A stretch of DNA of 64,000 nt from assembly GCF_023715145.1 (NCBI RefSeq), contig NZ_JAMBNP010000006.1, forward strand, positions 186,001-250,000, in the 5' to 3' direction. The stretch's first letter is position 1. Each line of letters starts with the position of its first letter. This stretch comes from Paenibacillus glycanilyticus. Lineage in GTDB: Bacteria > Bacillota > Bacilli > Paenibacillales > Paenibacillaceae. The translations under genes were made by a program, and so were the position numbers. A model generated the notes under the pieces. That model saw only the letters and a program-made list of their open reading frames with translations, was not told the origin of the DNA and searched no databases. This document shows positions 34,889 to 44,277 of the stretch, in pieces.

Positions 34889-35908
34889 TTAATTCACTTT
34901 GATGAATTGGCCAGTTGCCTGCGACTCAAATGCGCTAAGAATAACTTTGAGCGATTTGCGGCCTTCTTCACCCGGAATAGCCGGAACAGTGTCATTTACG
35001 ATTGAATCGATGAAGGCATCCACTACGCCGCTGGACAGCTGTTTCGTATTTGTAGAGATTTCGCCGACTCTATGTTTTTCAACAGAACCGTCGCGAAGTT
35101 CAACAATAACTTGATCCTCCGGATGCGTACCGATCTTCATAACGCCTTTTTCGCACCACAATACCGTGCTGTTGTCTTCACCTTTGTAATAAGTCCAGCT
35201 TGCCACGAGGGAGCCGATCGCACCGCTGTTCATGCGTACAACAACGTTCGCGTTGTCATCCACGTCGCCAGCTTTATCGATTGTGCCGATAAATGCCGCA
35301 ACTTCAGAGACTTCATCGTTCAGCAGGTAACGGATCAGGTCGGATTTGTGCACGCCAAGGTCGCCCATAGCTCCCATGATTGCTTCCGATTTGCGGAAGA
35401 ACCAGCTTCCTGCACCGTCAATGCTCCAGCCGTCCGGACCAGGGTGGCCAAACGATGTGCGGAAAGTCAGCACTCTGCCAAGTACGCCGGATTCAAGAAT
35501 TTGCTTCGCTTTTACGTGCGGAGGCATCAGACGTTGGTTATGTCCTACCATCAGCTTCACGCCGTTTTTCGCTGCCGCTTCGATCATTGCGGCTGCTTCT
35601 TCGTCCGTAACGGCCATTGGCTTTTCAACCAGGACATGTGCGCCAGCGTTAGCTGCTGCAATACTCATAGGAGCATGCAGGTAGTTAGGCGTACATACGC
35701 TTACCGCGTCCGGTTTTACTTCAGCCAGCATAGTCTCGTAATCGGCATAAGCTTTGCCGCCATGCTTCGCAGCGTATTCTTCTGCACGCTCGATTACAGG
35801 ATCAACGAATGCTACAAACTCAACATGGTTGTTGCTTGCATACTCAGGAATGTGACGATGTTTGGAGATGGAACCGCAACCGATTACCGCAACTCTTACT
35901 TTACTCAT
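34889..35908 (-). CDS. Gfo/Idh/MocA family oxidoreductase
   Basis: A 339-residue NAD(P)-dependent oxidoreductase. The N-terminal Rossmann motif is VAVIGCGSISKHRH, the family EKP motif is in VLVEKPMAVT and the C-terminal beta-sheet domain follows. Likely substrates are inositols, glucose derivatives or other sugars. It is 30 bases downstream of a TIM-barrel sugar isomerase, a pairing typical of polyol or inositol-type catabolism. Confidence 0.88.
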   Translation of the reverse strand: MSKVRVAVIGCGSISKHRHIPEYASNNHVEFVAFVDPVIERAEEYAAKHGGKAYADYETMLAEVKPDAVSVCTPNYLHAPMSIAAANAGAHVLVEKPMAVTDEEAAAMIEAAAKNGVKLMVGHNQRLMPPHVKAKQILESGVLGRVLTFRTSFGHPGPDGWSIDGAGSWFFRKSEAIMGAMGDLGVHKSDLIRYLLNDEVSEVAAFIGTIDKAGDVDDNANVVVRMNSGAIGSLVASWTYYKGEDNSTVLWCEKGVMKIGTHPEDQVIVELRDGSVEKHRVGEISTNTKQLSSGVVDAFIDSIVNDTVPAIPGEEGRKSLKVILSAFESQATGQFIKVN

Positions 35909-35938
35909 GAATTTCCCCTGCCTCTTCTGTGATCAGTA

Positions 35939-36709
35939 TTATTTGTTCAGATAGTTTGTTTTCAGCCAGTTAATGCTTTCTTCAACGGACTCAAGCGGCG
36001 GATTCGCACAGCGGTCCTGCTCAACGATCAGCCATTTCACATCCGATTCCTCGGAACGCTGAATAAGCGGAAGCAGATCCAGATCGCCGCGGCCAAGCTC
36101 AACCGTGTCGATTTCTGCTTTTGCCGTATTTTTAACGAAGTCTTTCAAGTGAACAAGCGGCAGTCTGCCGGCATATTTGGAGATGTACTCCAGCGTATCG
36201 CGGCCAGCGTATTGAACCCAGCCAAGATCCATCTCTACCTGCAGGAGGTCAGCGCTAACGGTTTCGTACAGCTTATCGAATACGACTTGTCCATCAATCT
36301 CAACTTCGAATTCGAATTCATGGTTATGGTAGCAGAAGATAATGCCTGCTTCTTGGAATCGCTTACCGTATTCTGCGAAGTTTACAATATGCTTCTTCCA
36401 TGCTTCCGCATCGCGCACATCGACAGGAAGCCAAGGGCAGATCGCGTACTTTGCGCCAATCGTAGTCAAATAGGCAATTTCCTCATCAATCTTCGTTTCA
36501 AGATTAACCAGAGGTACGTGGTTGCCGATTGCAATCAGACCCAGCTCTTCTAGCAGCGCTTTCATTTGTTCGGCAGGAATATCTCCGTAGCCGGCAAATT
36601 CAACGCCTTCATAACCCATTGCAGCAACTTGACGCAATGTACCTTCAAAATCTTGAGCTGTTTGCTCACGAAGCGTATACATCTGTAAACCGATACCCGG
36701 ACGTGTCAC
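35939..36709 (-). CDS. Sugar phosphate isomerase/epimerase-like TIM barrel
   Basis: A 256-residue AP-endonuclease-2/xylose isomerase-like TIM barrel. Conserved pieces are GLQMYTLREQ at the start, GYEGVEFAGYG, FCYHNHEFEF with a metal-ligand His/Glu, and VHLKDF near the C-terminus. It should isomerise or epimerise a sugar using a divalent metal; IolE/IolI-type roles are possible. A GTG start lies 12 bases after AAAGGAG. It is upstream of and cotranscribed with the Gfo/Idh/MocA gene. Confidence 0.82.
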   Translation of the reverse strand: MTRPGIGLQMYTLREQTAQDFEGTLRQVAAMGYEGVEFAGYGDIPAEQMKALLEELGLIAIGNHVPLVNLETKIDEEIAYLTTIGAKYAICPWLPVDVRDAEAWKKHIVNFAEYGKRFQEAGIIFCYHNHEFEFEVEIDGQVVFDKLYETVSADLLQVEMDLGWVQYAGRDTLEYISKYAGRLPLVHLKDFVKNTAKAEIDTVELGRGDLDLLPLIQRSEESDVKWLIVEQDRCANPPLESVEESINWLKTNYLNK

Positions 36710-37072
36710 CTGTTAAGCACTCCTTTATGATTCAATTCATTGTAGCTGTCTGTATTTTATAGTTCTACGATACCCATTATACGGGCAGCGGGAACCAAAA
36801 ATATAGTTGTCTAATTACTCTTTTCTTATGCGATTTTGCCATTTCTTCATTTCATGGCTCCTCTTGGCTTGTCCACCATTTTTCCGTAACGCGGAAAAAC
36901 CTCAATTTGTAAAGAAATCATAACCATTTTTTAAGATTATCTTAATCTTTATGACTTAGAATAGGGTCATAAAGCACGGAACACATACGAAATCATATTA
37001 AACGAAACTTTCTGAATGTTTGATTCGTATAGGATATATCAAAAGTCTATTAATGGAATGGAGGCATTCCCC
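36710..37072. other. Divergent promoter region
   Basis: About 360 AT-rich bases between the isomerase operon and a small plus-strand gene. I see no gene and no clear operator beyond the GGAGG site of the 37073 gene. Confidence 0.4.
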
Positions 37073-37300
37073 ATGAAAACAATGATCTTGTTTAATAATC
37101 GCACAATTCCCGTTTATTTAACCGATACGAATAAAAAAGCAATCGAGAAGTTATCCGATGTACTGAACCGCAAGCTTACAACGGGCAAAAATGCCTTGAA
37201 AAATTGTATCAAATCGCTGATCAGCGTTGAAATCAACGGCAGCGAAGCCACGCTCCACTCGCTGTATGAGAAAGATACGTTAACCATCTCATTGTATTAA
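37073..37300 (+). CDS. Small protein of unknown function
   Basis: A 75-residue, basic, soluble protein with strand-helix-strand character (MILFNNRTIPVYL, then IEKLSDVLNRKL, then TLTISLY). No family is recognised. The start has GGAGG 9 bases upstream, and the gene ends 15 bases before its own terminator, so it is a credible single-gene unit. Confidence 0.6.
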   Translation: MKTMILFNNRTIPVYLTDTNKKAIEKLSDVLNRKLTTGKNALKNCIKSLISVEINGSEATLHSLYEKDTLTISLY

Positions 37301-37315
37301 ACCAATAGCATGTAT

Positions 37316-37350
37316 AGAACTGCCTTGCCATATGCCCGGGGCAGTTCTTT
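37316..37350 (+). terminator. Terminator of the 37073 gene
   Basis: AGAACTGCC and GGGCAGTTCT arms followed by TTTATT. Confidence 0.8.
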
Positions 37351-37356
37351 ATTGAT

Positions 37357-37393
37357 AAAAAAGGAAGAAGCACCTCAGTGCTTCTTCCTTTTT
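37357..37393 (-). terminator. Terminator of the lipoprotein gene
   Basis: AAAAAGGAAGAAGCAC and GTGCTTCTTCCTTTTT, a 16-bp stem with a 4-base loop; the T-run on the minus strand ends the lipoprotein transcript. Confidence 0.9.
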
Positions 37394-37395
37394 CT

Positions 37396-38094
37396 TTAGC
37401 TTGCAGCTTGCCCGTCAGCCTGCTGTTGTCCGTTCTGAGCTCCGCCGCCGTTCTGGAATTGCCCTCGGCCACCGCCGCCGCCAAAGCCTCCACCGCCAAA
37501 TCCGCCTAGACGAATCGACTCCGCTTCCTGCGTATCGTCCTTCAGCTGTACAGTAATAATATCATCGGCCTTCAAATCAGCCAGCGTCTTGTCCGTTTCC
37601 GTCATCTTGCCGTCCGTATTGGTTACGGAGACGATCTTGGTCGCATCGGTTACGGTAATATCCATGGTCTCATCCGAGAACATATTCGCCATGCTGCGCT
37701 GGCGCCCGCCTCCATTGCCTTGTCCGTTGCCGGCTTGAGGCGCAGAGCCTGCATTGCCTTGGGCCTGATCACCCGCTGGAGGATTACCGCTTGGTGCTGC
37801 ATCACCTTGATCCGGCGCTTCGCCTTGCGGAGGTGCTCCCTCCCGTCCGCCGCCCTCCGGTCTTTGGAACGATGATTTATAGATTGTAATGGTTTGACCG
37901 TTAATCGACTTGATCTTGCCGATTGTTCCCATCATCGCCCGGCCTTGGAAGCCTTGCTGTCCCTGATTCTGCCCCTGGGCTTGGCCGCCGGCAGCTGTTC
38001 CGTCCGAAGTGCCCGTTTCTTCCGACTTAGAGCCGCAACCCGCCAAAGCAACCGTGATCGCGACAGCGCTTAATACGATTTTCCAGTTATTCAT
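37396..38094 (-). CDS. Gly/Gln-rich low-complexity lipoprotein
   Basis: A 232-residue exported lipoprotein with lipobox ALAGC (residues 16-20). The mature part contains two structured pieces, GTIGKIKSINGQTITIYKS and MDITVTDATKIVSVTNTDGK, which look like a small beta-domain (DUF5666-like). It is interrupted by a Pro/Gly/Gln/Asn-rich stretch and ends in GGFGGGGFGGGGG. No function is known. AGAAGGGGAATAC precedes ATG 38094; the longer reading to 38163 lacks a ribosome site. Confidence 0.7.
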   Translation of the reverse strand: MNNWKIVLSAVAITVALAGCGSKSEETGTSDGTAAGGQAQGQNQGQQGFQGRAMMGTIGKIKSINGQTITIYKSSFQRPEGGGREGAPPQGEAPDQGDAAPSGNPPAGDQAQGNAGSAPQAGNGQGNGGGRQRSMANMFSDETMDITVTDATKIVSVTNTDGKMTETDKTLADLKADDIITVQLKDDTQEAESIRLGGFGGGGFGGGGGRGQFQNGGGAQNGQQQADGQAAS

Positions 38095-38168
38095 CTCTCG
38101 TATTCCCCTTCTATGGTCTTTTAATTGCATTGTAGCAGACCAATATGAACGAGAAATGAACATGTCGC

Positions 38169-40661
38169 TTAGATAAACAGGTTAATGCCCGACTGGTCGG
38201 CTTGCCCCAAATAATAGCCTACACCCGCCATTTTCACACCCTCGATAAGCTCCTCCTGCTTGATTCCCATCAAATCCATCGACATTTGGCAGGCTACAAC
38301 CTCTACGCCTTGCGCAATTGCCGACTCAATAAGCTCTTCAAGGGAAGCTACATTATTGTTGCTCATAACCCCGCGGATCATCTTGGCTCCCATGCCCATC
38401 ATATTCATTTTGGACAGACCAAGCTTCCTGCTGCCGCGCGGCATCATCATGCCAAACATGCTTCCGATCAGACTTTTGGTTACGGGTACCCTTTCGGATT
38501 TGCGGATGACATTTAATCCCCAGAACGTAAAGAACATCGTGACCTTCTTGCCGCTCGATGCCGCGCCATTGGCAATAATGAACGAAGCAATGGCTTTATC
38601 GAGATCACCGCTGAAGACGATCATCGTGCTGTTGTCCCCGCCTTGGGACTTAGCTGGAACACGGATCGCAGCAGATGATATATCGCCCTTCCTTAGAAAA
38701 GCTTCTATCGTGCCGTCCGGATGCTTCGTCAGCTTCTCGACCCGGTTATGCGTCATGCCTGCCCAGGCCTTGATATCCTCGTAAAAGCCCGGATCTGTCG
38801 CGGTTACCTTCAATACCTCTTCCGCTTGCAAATCGTCCATCCGCTGCTTCACCTGAATAAGCGGACCCGGGCAGCATAAGCCGCAAGCATCCAAGGAGGC
38901 ATCAGCTTGCAGATCAGCATTTATTGCAGCTGACGCAGCAGCGGCTTCCTTCACTCCGGCAATCGCAGTATCAACCAAGGCTGCTTCAGGCTGCTTCTCA
39001 TCCTGCTTTGGCCTATATTGAGTCAGCTTGTAAGTCTTGAAGCCGCCGGTTAAATTCTTCACTTTAAAGCCGTTTTGCCGCAATATGCGGGAAGCCGTGT
39101 AACCGCGAAGGCCAACCTGGCAGTAGACCCATATCTCTTTATTGCGGTCCAGCTCATCCAGACGGCCGCGAAGCTCGTCCACCGGGATAAGAATCGAACC
39201 CGGGATATGACCGTTATCATGTTCCATTTGCGATCTTACGTCAACAAGAACCGAACGCTCTTTGTCTCGGGCAACAAGTTGCTCCGCAACAAATACTTCT
39301 GTCAAGCCGGACAAAATATTTTCGGCGGTATAGCCTGCCATATTAACGGGATCCTTCGCTGATGAGAAGGGAGGGGCATATGCCAGCTCGAGCTCCGTCA
39401 GATCAGTGACTGTACCTCTTAAGCGCATAACCGTGGCAATCGTATCGATCCGTTTATCCACGCCATCACGTCCAACAGCCTGAGCCCCCAAAATCCGGCC
39501 GGCTTCATCAAAAATCAGCTTAAGCGACAACGGCACGGCCCCCGGATAATAGGCGGCATGCGAATTCGGATGGACATAAGTCACCTGATAAGGGATGGCT
39601 TGAGCCCGAAGGGACTTCTCGTTGCTGCCGGTTGATGAGCCGGTAAGGCCAAATACTTTTATAATGGAGGTGCCTTGCGTACCTTTGAAGGTTGTTTTCA
39701 AGCCTGCCACATTATCGGCGGCAATCCGGCCTTGCTTGTTCGCCGGACCCGCAAGCGGAATGGCCGTCTGCCTGCCGCTGACGAAATCCGCGACTTCAAC
39801 CGCATCCCCAACGGCATAAATATCAGGCAGATTCGTCTCCATGTGCTCATTGACCAGAATATGCCCGCGTGAACCAAAGCGAAGGCCGCTGCCTTGAAGA
39901 AAAGCCGTATCCGGCGTTACGCCAATAGCCGAAATAACAAGCTCCGTCCGAAGTATAGCGCCGGAAGAAAGACGAATCTCTATGCGGTTATGTTCTGCCT
40001 CGCTAAATAACTGAACCTGTTCGTTAAACAGCAGCCGAACCCCGTTATCCTCCATTTCGCTCGCCATCATTCCCGCCATCTCAGCATCGAACGCAGACAA
40101 AATCTGATTGCCGGATTGAACAAGCGTTACGTCCAGACCTAGTTCCTTCAGATTTTCCGCCATCTCGATGCCGATAAATCCGCCTCCAATCACAACAGCT
40201 GAACGCGTTTCCTCCGCCGTTACTTTTTCCTTAATCCGGTCGGTATCCGCAAGATTGCGGAGAGAGACAATAGAAGAAAGATCCGCGCCCGGCACGTCAA
40301 GTCGAATCGGCTTTGCACCCGGCGATAAGATCATTTGGTCATAGCTTTCCTCGTATTGCTCGCCGCTTGCCAGATTCCGGACCGTTACGGTTTTGGCTTC
40401 CGGGCTGACCGCAATAACTTCGCTTTGCGTGCGGATATCTAGATTAAATCGTTTGAACATGGCTTCCGGTGTTTGAACAAGCAGCTTGCCGCGCTCCTTG
40501 ATTGAACCGCCAATGTAATAAGGCAAGCCGCAATTCGCGAACGATATATAATCGTTTCGTTCGAACATCATAATATGCGCCCGCTCATCCAATCTGCGCA
40601 GTCTTGCTGCTGCGGAAGCTCCTCCCGCAACGCCTCCGACAATAATGACTTTTTTACTCAT
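38169..40661 (-). CDS. CoA-disulfide reductase / rhodanese / TusA / DsrE multidomain fusion
   Basis: An 830-residue cytosolic protein of four modules. (1) An FAD/NAD(P)H pyridine nucleotide-disulfide reductase at about 1-450, with VGGVAGGASAAARLRR and the single redox Cys in SFANCGLP (C44), as in CoA-disulfide reductases. (2) A rhodanese at about 455-560 with active Cys in VYCQVGLRG. (3) A TusA-like domain at about 590-665 with CGLCCPGPL. (4) A DsrE/DsrF-like domain to the end. All four handle persulfide sulfur, so it probably reduces CoA persulfide/polysulfide and relays sulfane sulfur. An ArsR gene lies just upstream. Confidence 0.92.
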   Translation of the reverse strand: MSKKVIIVGGVAGGASAAARLRRLDERAHIMMFERNDYISFANCGLPYYIGGSIKERGKLLVQTPEAMFKRFNLDIRTQSEVIAVSPEAKTVTVRNLASGEQYEESYDQMILSPGAKPIRLDVPGADLSSIVSLRNLADTDRIKEKVTAEETRSAVVIGGGFIGIEMAENLKELGLDVTLVQSGNQILSAFDAEMAGMMASEMEDNGVRLLFNEQVQLFSEAEHNRIEIRLSSGAILRTELVISAIGVTPDTAFLQGSGLRFGSRGHILVNEHMETNLPDIYAVGDAVEVADFVSGRQTAIPLAGPANKQGRIAADNVAGLKTTFKGTQGTSIIKVFGLTGSSTGSNEKSLRAQAIPYQVTYVHPNSHAAYYPGAVPLSLKLIFDEAGRILGAQAVGRDGVDKRIDTIATVMRLRGTVTDLTELELAYAPPFSSAKDPVNMAGYTAENILSGLTEVFVAEQLVARDKERSVLVDVRSQMEHDNGHIPGSILIPVDELRGRLDELDRNKEIWVYCQVGLRGYTASRILRQNGFKVKNLTGGFKTYKLTQYRPKQDEKQPEAALVDTAIAGVKEAAAASAAINADLQADASLDACGLCCPGPLIQVKQRMDDLQAEEVLKVTATDPGFYEDIKAWAGMTHNRVEKLTKHPDGTIEAFLRKGDISSAAIRVPAKSQGGDNSTMIVFSGDLDKAIASFIIANGAASSGKKVTMFFTFWGLNVIRKSERVPVTKSLIGSMFGMMMPRGSRKLGLSKMNMMGMGAKMIRGVMSNNNVASLEELIESAIAQGVEVVACQMSMDLMGIKQEELIEGVKMAGVGYYLGQADQSGINLFI

Positions 40662-40712
40662 GCTGTTTAATGCCTCCTGTTGTTATCGAACTATAGTATG
40701 AATGGCGACCGG

Positions 40713-41003
40713 CTAGGACTCGTCTTCGGTAAACATTGCTTCAATCAATTTCGCGATCTTCGGCGAAGCGATTGTATAATGAATTTCCAGCCCGCTTCGC
40801 TCGGCAGCAACAATCCCCGCGCTTCTCAGCTTCTGCAAATGCTGCGATACGGTAGACTGCGGCAGATCCAGACAGTCCTGCATAAACGACACATTGCACC
40901 GGCCTTTCTGAAGCAGTCCCTTCACGATGCACAAACGTACCGGATGCGCCAATGCCTTCAGCATGTCGGCAGCATCGTCGTAGGCTTTAAAGTTGTTATC
41001 CAT
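40713..41003 (-). CDS. ArsR-family winged-helix repressor
   Basis: A 96-residue ArsR/SmtB protein. The helix-turn-helix is seen as CLDLPQSTVSQHLQKLRSAGIV. Cysteines at about 25, 36 and 44 (RLCIVKG, GRCNVSF, QDCLDLP) could sense thiols or metals. The distal Cys of BigR/SqrR persulfide sensors is absent, so any sensing chemistry would differ. It is the first gene of the sulfur-fusion operon and most likely autoregulates it through the palindrome at 41037-41064. Confidence 0.88.
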   Translation of the reverse strand: MDNNFKAYDDAADMLKALAHPVRLCIVKGLLQKGRCNVSFMQDCLDLPQSTVSQHLQKLRSAGIVAAERSGLEIHYTIASPKIAKLIEAMFTEDES

Positions 41004-41036
41004 TTCTCCACTCCTCTAGTCTGTCATTGAATCATA

Positions 41037-41064
41037 ATATCTTAATATTACGATATAAAGATAT
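41037..41064 (-). promoter_or_regulatory. ArsR operator palindrome
   Basis: A 28-base dyad, ATATCTTAATATTA followed by CGATATAAAGATAT, with 11 of 14 positions symmetric. It lies 33 bases before the arsR start, where -10-like TATATA elements also occur. Confidence 0.6.
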
Positions 41065-41085
41065 ATAATGCAAGCTGAGCATGTA

Positions 41086-41114
41086 ATAAAAAAAAAGACC
41101 TGTTGTCAGGTCCT
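41086..41114 (-). terminator. Terminator of the MFS gene
   Basis: GACCTG-TTGT-CAGGTC with a run of nine T on the minus strand. Confidence 0.85.
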
Positions 41115-41132
41115 TTCGTTTGTTGATAAGGG

Positions 41133-42365
41133 TTAGCCGGAGGCTCCCTCCCGAGGAAGCTCTTTTCTGTTGCCGAGCAGGAACATCGCCGTGCCGATCC
41201 AGCCGCATATCGAAGCAATAACGAGCAGCACCGTTAACGATACACTGTCGGACAAGCCTGCTCCTAACAGCGGACCCAACGTGCCGCGGATGCCAAAGAG
41301 CATGAGATGAACGCCAAATACGGCCGCTTCCCTGCCCGGAGCAAGTCTGGATACGAAGGCCAGGATGCCGATATCCCATATGGCCTCGCCTACGCCTTGA
41401 ATGCCGTTGCCCAGAATAACGGCAGGATAAGTTCCCCATACCCCATATAGCATCGGTACAATCGCATATGCGCTTATCCCGCATAACAATACATGCTTAA
41501 TATCAATCCTGTCGATTAGCCGACCCGCAATGAGATACGTAAGCAGCAGCCCGGCATAATAAGCGATTCGGGCAAAGCCGATCTGAACATTGCTCAAATC
41601 CAGCACGTCCACCTGAATGATCTGATACAACGGATTAGCCATCATATTGCCGAAGCCGGAGAAAGTCGTAGCCACTAAAAATACGGCAAGCTTGCGGTTG
41701 CCCGACATCAGCGACCATTGATCGCGCAGCGAGAATTTGGCCGCATTCCTCGACTGTAAAGGCACGGGCTGCTTGGGCAGCCGGAGCGAATTAAACAGGA
41801 AAATGGAAGCTACGCCAAAGATAGAAGCGGTAATCAAAGGACCTGAAGGACCTGCATCGTCTGCCCATCTCCCAACGATATACGCTAGAGGAATCATAAG
41901 CACGCCGCTCGCTACCCGTACATACCCCATCAGTCTGCCTCTAACATCCGACGGGTACATCCGAGCGACTAGAGAAGCATAAGCCGGTGCCTGGATCCCC
42001 ATTAGGATTTGGAAGGCCAGAGCGGTTGTCACATAAACGGATGGATAAGGGAATAAGGCAGGGAAAATGATCAGCAGTCTGCCAATTACGTTCGGTATAA
42101 TGACAAACGGTTTGGGATTGCCCGTCTTCTCGATCCAGGCTGCCCAGATCGGGGAAAACAAGAGGCCTACCGCCGGTGCGGCGGACAGAAGTCCAACCTG
42201 CAGCTTACTCGCTCCCTCTTGAATGGCGAAAGGCATAAAAAATTGATTCAATACAACGTTAAAAATACTAAATAGCAAAGTTGCGCTTAAATCAATACGC
42301 GCATTAAACCAGACACGCGGCGTCATCTGCATGCCCAGCTTATAGACACTTCCCTTTGTCTCCAT
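41133..42365 (-). CDS. MFS transporter
   Basis: A 410-residue, 12-helix major facilitator. The loop between helices 2 and 3 is PIWAAWIEKTGNPKP and a second-half counterpart reads AGRLIDRIDIKH. Substrate unknown; the overall look suits sugar or drug exporters of Firmicutes. The ATG at 42365 is used because it follows an AAAGGA site by 9 bases; in-frame upstream ATGs at 42395 and 42452 have no ribosome site. Confidence 0.82.
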   Translation of the reverse strand: METKGSVYKLGMQMTPRVWFNARIDLSATLLFSIFNVVLNQFFMPFAIQEGASKLQVGLLSAAPAVGLLFSPIWAAWIEKTGNPKPFVIIPNVIGRLLIIFPALFPYPSVYVTTALAFQILMGIQAPAYASLVARMYPSDVRGRLMGYVRVASGVLMIPLAYIVGRWADDAGPSGPLITASIFGVASIFLFNSLRLPKQPVPLQSRNAAKFSLRDQWSLMSGNRKLAVFLVATTFSGFGNMMANPLYQIIQVDVLDLSNVQIGFARIAYYAGLLLTYLIAGRLIDRIDIKHVLLCGISAYAIVPMLYGVWGTYPAVILGNGIQGVGEAIWDIGILAFVSRLAPGREAAVFGVHLMLFGIRGTLGPLLGAGLSDSVSLTVLLVIASICGWIGTAMFLLGNRKELPREGASG

Positions 42366-42473
42366 CTCCTGCAATCCTTTCGCTCCACAATCCATTTTTA
42401 TATTTTTCGGGTCTGTCTTTCCCATTAGAGCAGAGATTACAGCAAAGCGCAACAGTCATTTTTTCGACCGGCT

Positions 42474-42503
42474 TACAAAAAAAATCGGTCCGCAATTGGA
42501 CCG
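42474..42503 (-). terminator. Terminator of the 42522 gene
   Basis: CGGTCC-AATTGC-GGACCG followed by eight T on the minus strand, 19 bases after the stop. Confidence 0.85.
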
Positions 42504-42521
42504 AAGATGACATCTCTTCCC

Positions 42522-42890
42522 TTACATGATTAGGAGCAGCAAGCCGAAACAGACAATCGATGCCCCGGTATAACACCAAGCCGCCGTTTTGCTGCAATCC
42601 CTTAGCCGCCAGATCCGGACCAGATATCCAATGGTAAACCCGACCGAGATGATCATAATCCCCATCATGATGCCATCCATAAACGGGTCATTCATCATGC
42701 CGCCCGCACCGCTGCCATGATGCTGCATATTGTTCCATTCCCATGCGCTAATGCCGCCAGTGAGCAGCAGAGGAATTAGCAAATGTATGCCATGCACGAC
42801 GATTGGAAACAACATGCCGCCAAGAGAAAGAAGGGAGCTGCGCGGCAATCGCTTTTCGGACACGAGTAATCGCCTCCACTCCTGTTGCAT
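42522..42890 (-). CDS. Small membrane protein with Met/His-rich loop
   Basis: A protein of up to 122 residues with three hydrophobic helices. The loop after the first is rich in His, Met and acidic residues (NNMQHHGSGAGGMMNDPFMDG), which recalls copper-handling proteins; this is only a resemblance. No family is recognised. The start is uncertain: a GTG ten codons in would also keep all three helices. A separate terminator follows. Confidence 0.55.
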   Translation of the reverse strand: MQQEWRRLLVSEKRLPRSSLLSLGGMLFPIVVHGIHLLIPLLLTGGISAWEWNNMQHHGSGAGGMMNDPFMDGIMMGIMIISVGFTIGYLVRIWRLRDCSKTAAWCYTGASIVCFGLLLLIM

Positions 42891-42959
42891 TACAAACAGT
42901 ATATGGCTCTAACTCGCATAGATTCGATTTTTTTCACGGGACATGGTGTCGTACAAGCA

Positions 42960-42988
42960 CAAAAAGAAAGCAGACATCGTCTGCTTCC
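42960..42988 (-). terminator. Terminator of the UxaC-like gene
   Basis: AAGCAGAC and GTCTGCTT arms followed by TCTTTTTG on the minus strand. Confidence 0.85.
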
Positions 42989-42996
42989 TCGCTCCG

Positions 42997-44277
42997 TTAT
43001 TGCGGCTGTTCCTTGCCAAGGAAGCGCCAGAAATTCCGGTTGAACAGATCATCCAGATCCCGCTTGATCTCTTCCTCCGTTACTTTCCATCCGTTGTTGT
43101 ATAAACGCTCGTATTTCGAAGCCAATACTTGTCCGATAATACGGCGGGAATGCTCCCACTTGTAAATCAGCTGCTCGAACACCCTGCAGTCCGAATGCTG
43201 AGGAATTACGGAAGTACCGAGCAGCTCGAGGCGGAACTTCGTCATTTCCTCGACCATCGACTCGATGTGAAGGAACCACCAGCAGCCGAATACCATCAGA
43301 TTGCGGAACTTCCGCGCAAGCACCGTCAGCTCATGCTGATTGCTGCGGGCAAGCATGGTAACGAGAAATTTTTGCGTCGGGTAACGTCTGCACAACGCTT
43401 CAACCGCGGTTACATCCGAATCCATGCTCATGTCGCCGGCAAGGCGAAGCTCCGGATTAACGCGGCGGCGGACGCCAATCATGAGGGCAAACGGAATGCC
43501 ATGCTCCTGACAGACCGGCACCATCGCTTCATCAATCATGCGGGTACGGTGATCTTCCGCGGGGTAAACAAAATCCCCTGGCATGGATACAGCCAAATAC
43601 AAAGCATCCATACGCGCGATCCACTCCGACAGGAAGCGGCGAACCTCTTCCTTCGTCCGTTCGGTCCATTGCTCGGAAGCTTCATAACCAAGCGACTGAA
43701 GCTGCGCGACCGCGCTAGGCCAATCATTCAGCAAAGTATCTACCCGAAGGGCAGCCGAGAAACGGGAATCCGAGTTGCCCCCGCGGTTCAGCCAAACGTC
43801 GCGTTCTTCCGGATCAAACGGATCATTGGTCATGAGGACGTGTTTGACATTCGAGATTCGAAGCACTTCATCTACCTGCTCCGCCGTTGTACGGCTGGCA
43901 AGCGCTTCGCGGTAGTCATTCAGGTTACGCGACGAAACGTCCAATCCGAGGCGATGCAAAATGGTAATAAAACCGTTCGCCGCCTCGCTGATCGGCGTAT
44001 GTTCGATAAACAGCTTGTTCCAGATCCAGTCTGCCTGTTCCCGCTTCGTCATCGCCCAGAACGCTTCATACGATTCCTGGTCATTCGACCAGCGGAAGGA
44101 CTCCGAAATAAGATAATGATAAATAAGAAGTTCATCTATGCCCCACAGGAGCAAATTACCGAAATCAGCGGAAAATAAATGAGTATGCATATCCGTTACC
44201 GGCATGGTCTTGGCCAGCCGTTCGACGGTTTCTTTCATGGTAGTGATGGATTCGATGGCCAATTGTTCCTTGATCAT
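42997..44277 (-). CDS. Glucuronate isomerase-like amidohydrolase (UxaC family)
   Basis: A 426-residue protein of the uronate isomerase family, which interconverts glucuronate/fructuronate or galacturonate/tagaturonate. The metal-site motif TDMHTHLF lies near residue 28, and the late TSVIPQHSDCRVFEQLIYKW segment resembles the UxaC C-terminal region. It is about 45 residues shorter than typical UxaC and the similarity looks distant, so a related hydrolase/isomerase activity is possible. GAGGAGG precedes the ATG. It is divergent from an AraC regulator that probably controls it. Confidence 0.75.
   Translation of the reverse strand: MIKEQLAIESITTMKETVERLAKTMPVTDMHTHLFSADFGNLLLWGIDELLIYHYLISESFRWSNDQESYEAFWAMTKREQADWIWNKLFIEHTPISEAANGFITILHRLGLDVSSRNLNDYREALASRTTAEQVDEVLRISNVKHVLMTNDPFDPEERDVWLNRGGNSDSRFSAALRVDTLLNDWPSAVAQLQSLGYEASEQWTERTKEEVRRFLSEWIARMDALYLAVSMPGDFVYPAEDHRTRMIDEAMVPVCQEHGIPFALMIGVRRRVNPELRLAGDMSMDSDVTAVEALCRRYPTQKFLVTMLARSNQHELTVLARKFRNLMVFGCWWFLHIESMVEEMTKFRLELLGTSVIPQHSDCRVFEQLIYKWEHSRRIIGQVLASKYERLYNNGWKVTEEEIKRDLDDLFNRNFWRFLGKEQPQ

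Noticed and set aside
35072-35932. 286-residue plus-strand frame
   Set aside because: Antisense to the Gfo/Idh/MocA gene, no ribosome site and Cys/His/Phe-rich shadow composition.
43129-44178. 349-residue plus-strand frame
   Set aside because: Antisense to the UxaC-like gene, basic random-looking composition, no ribosome site.
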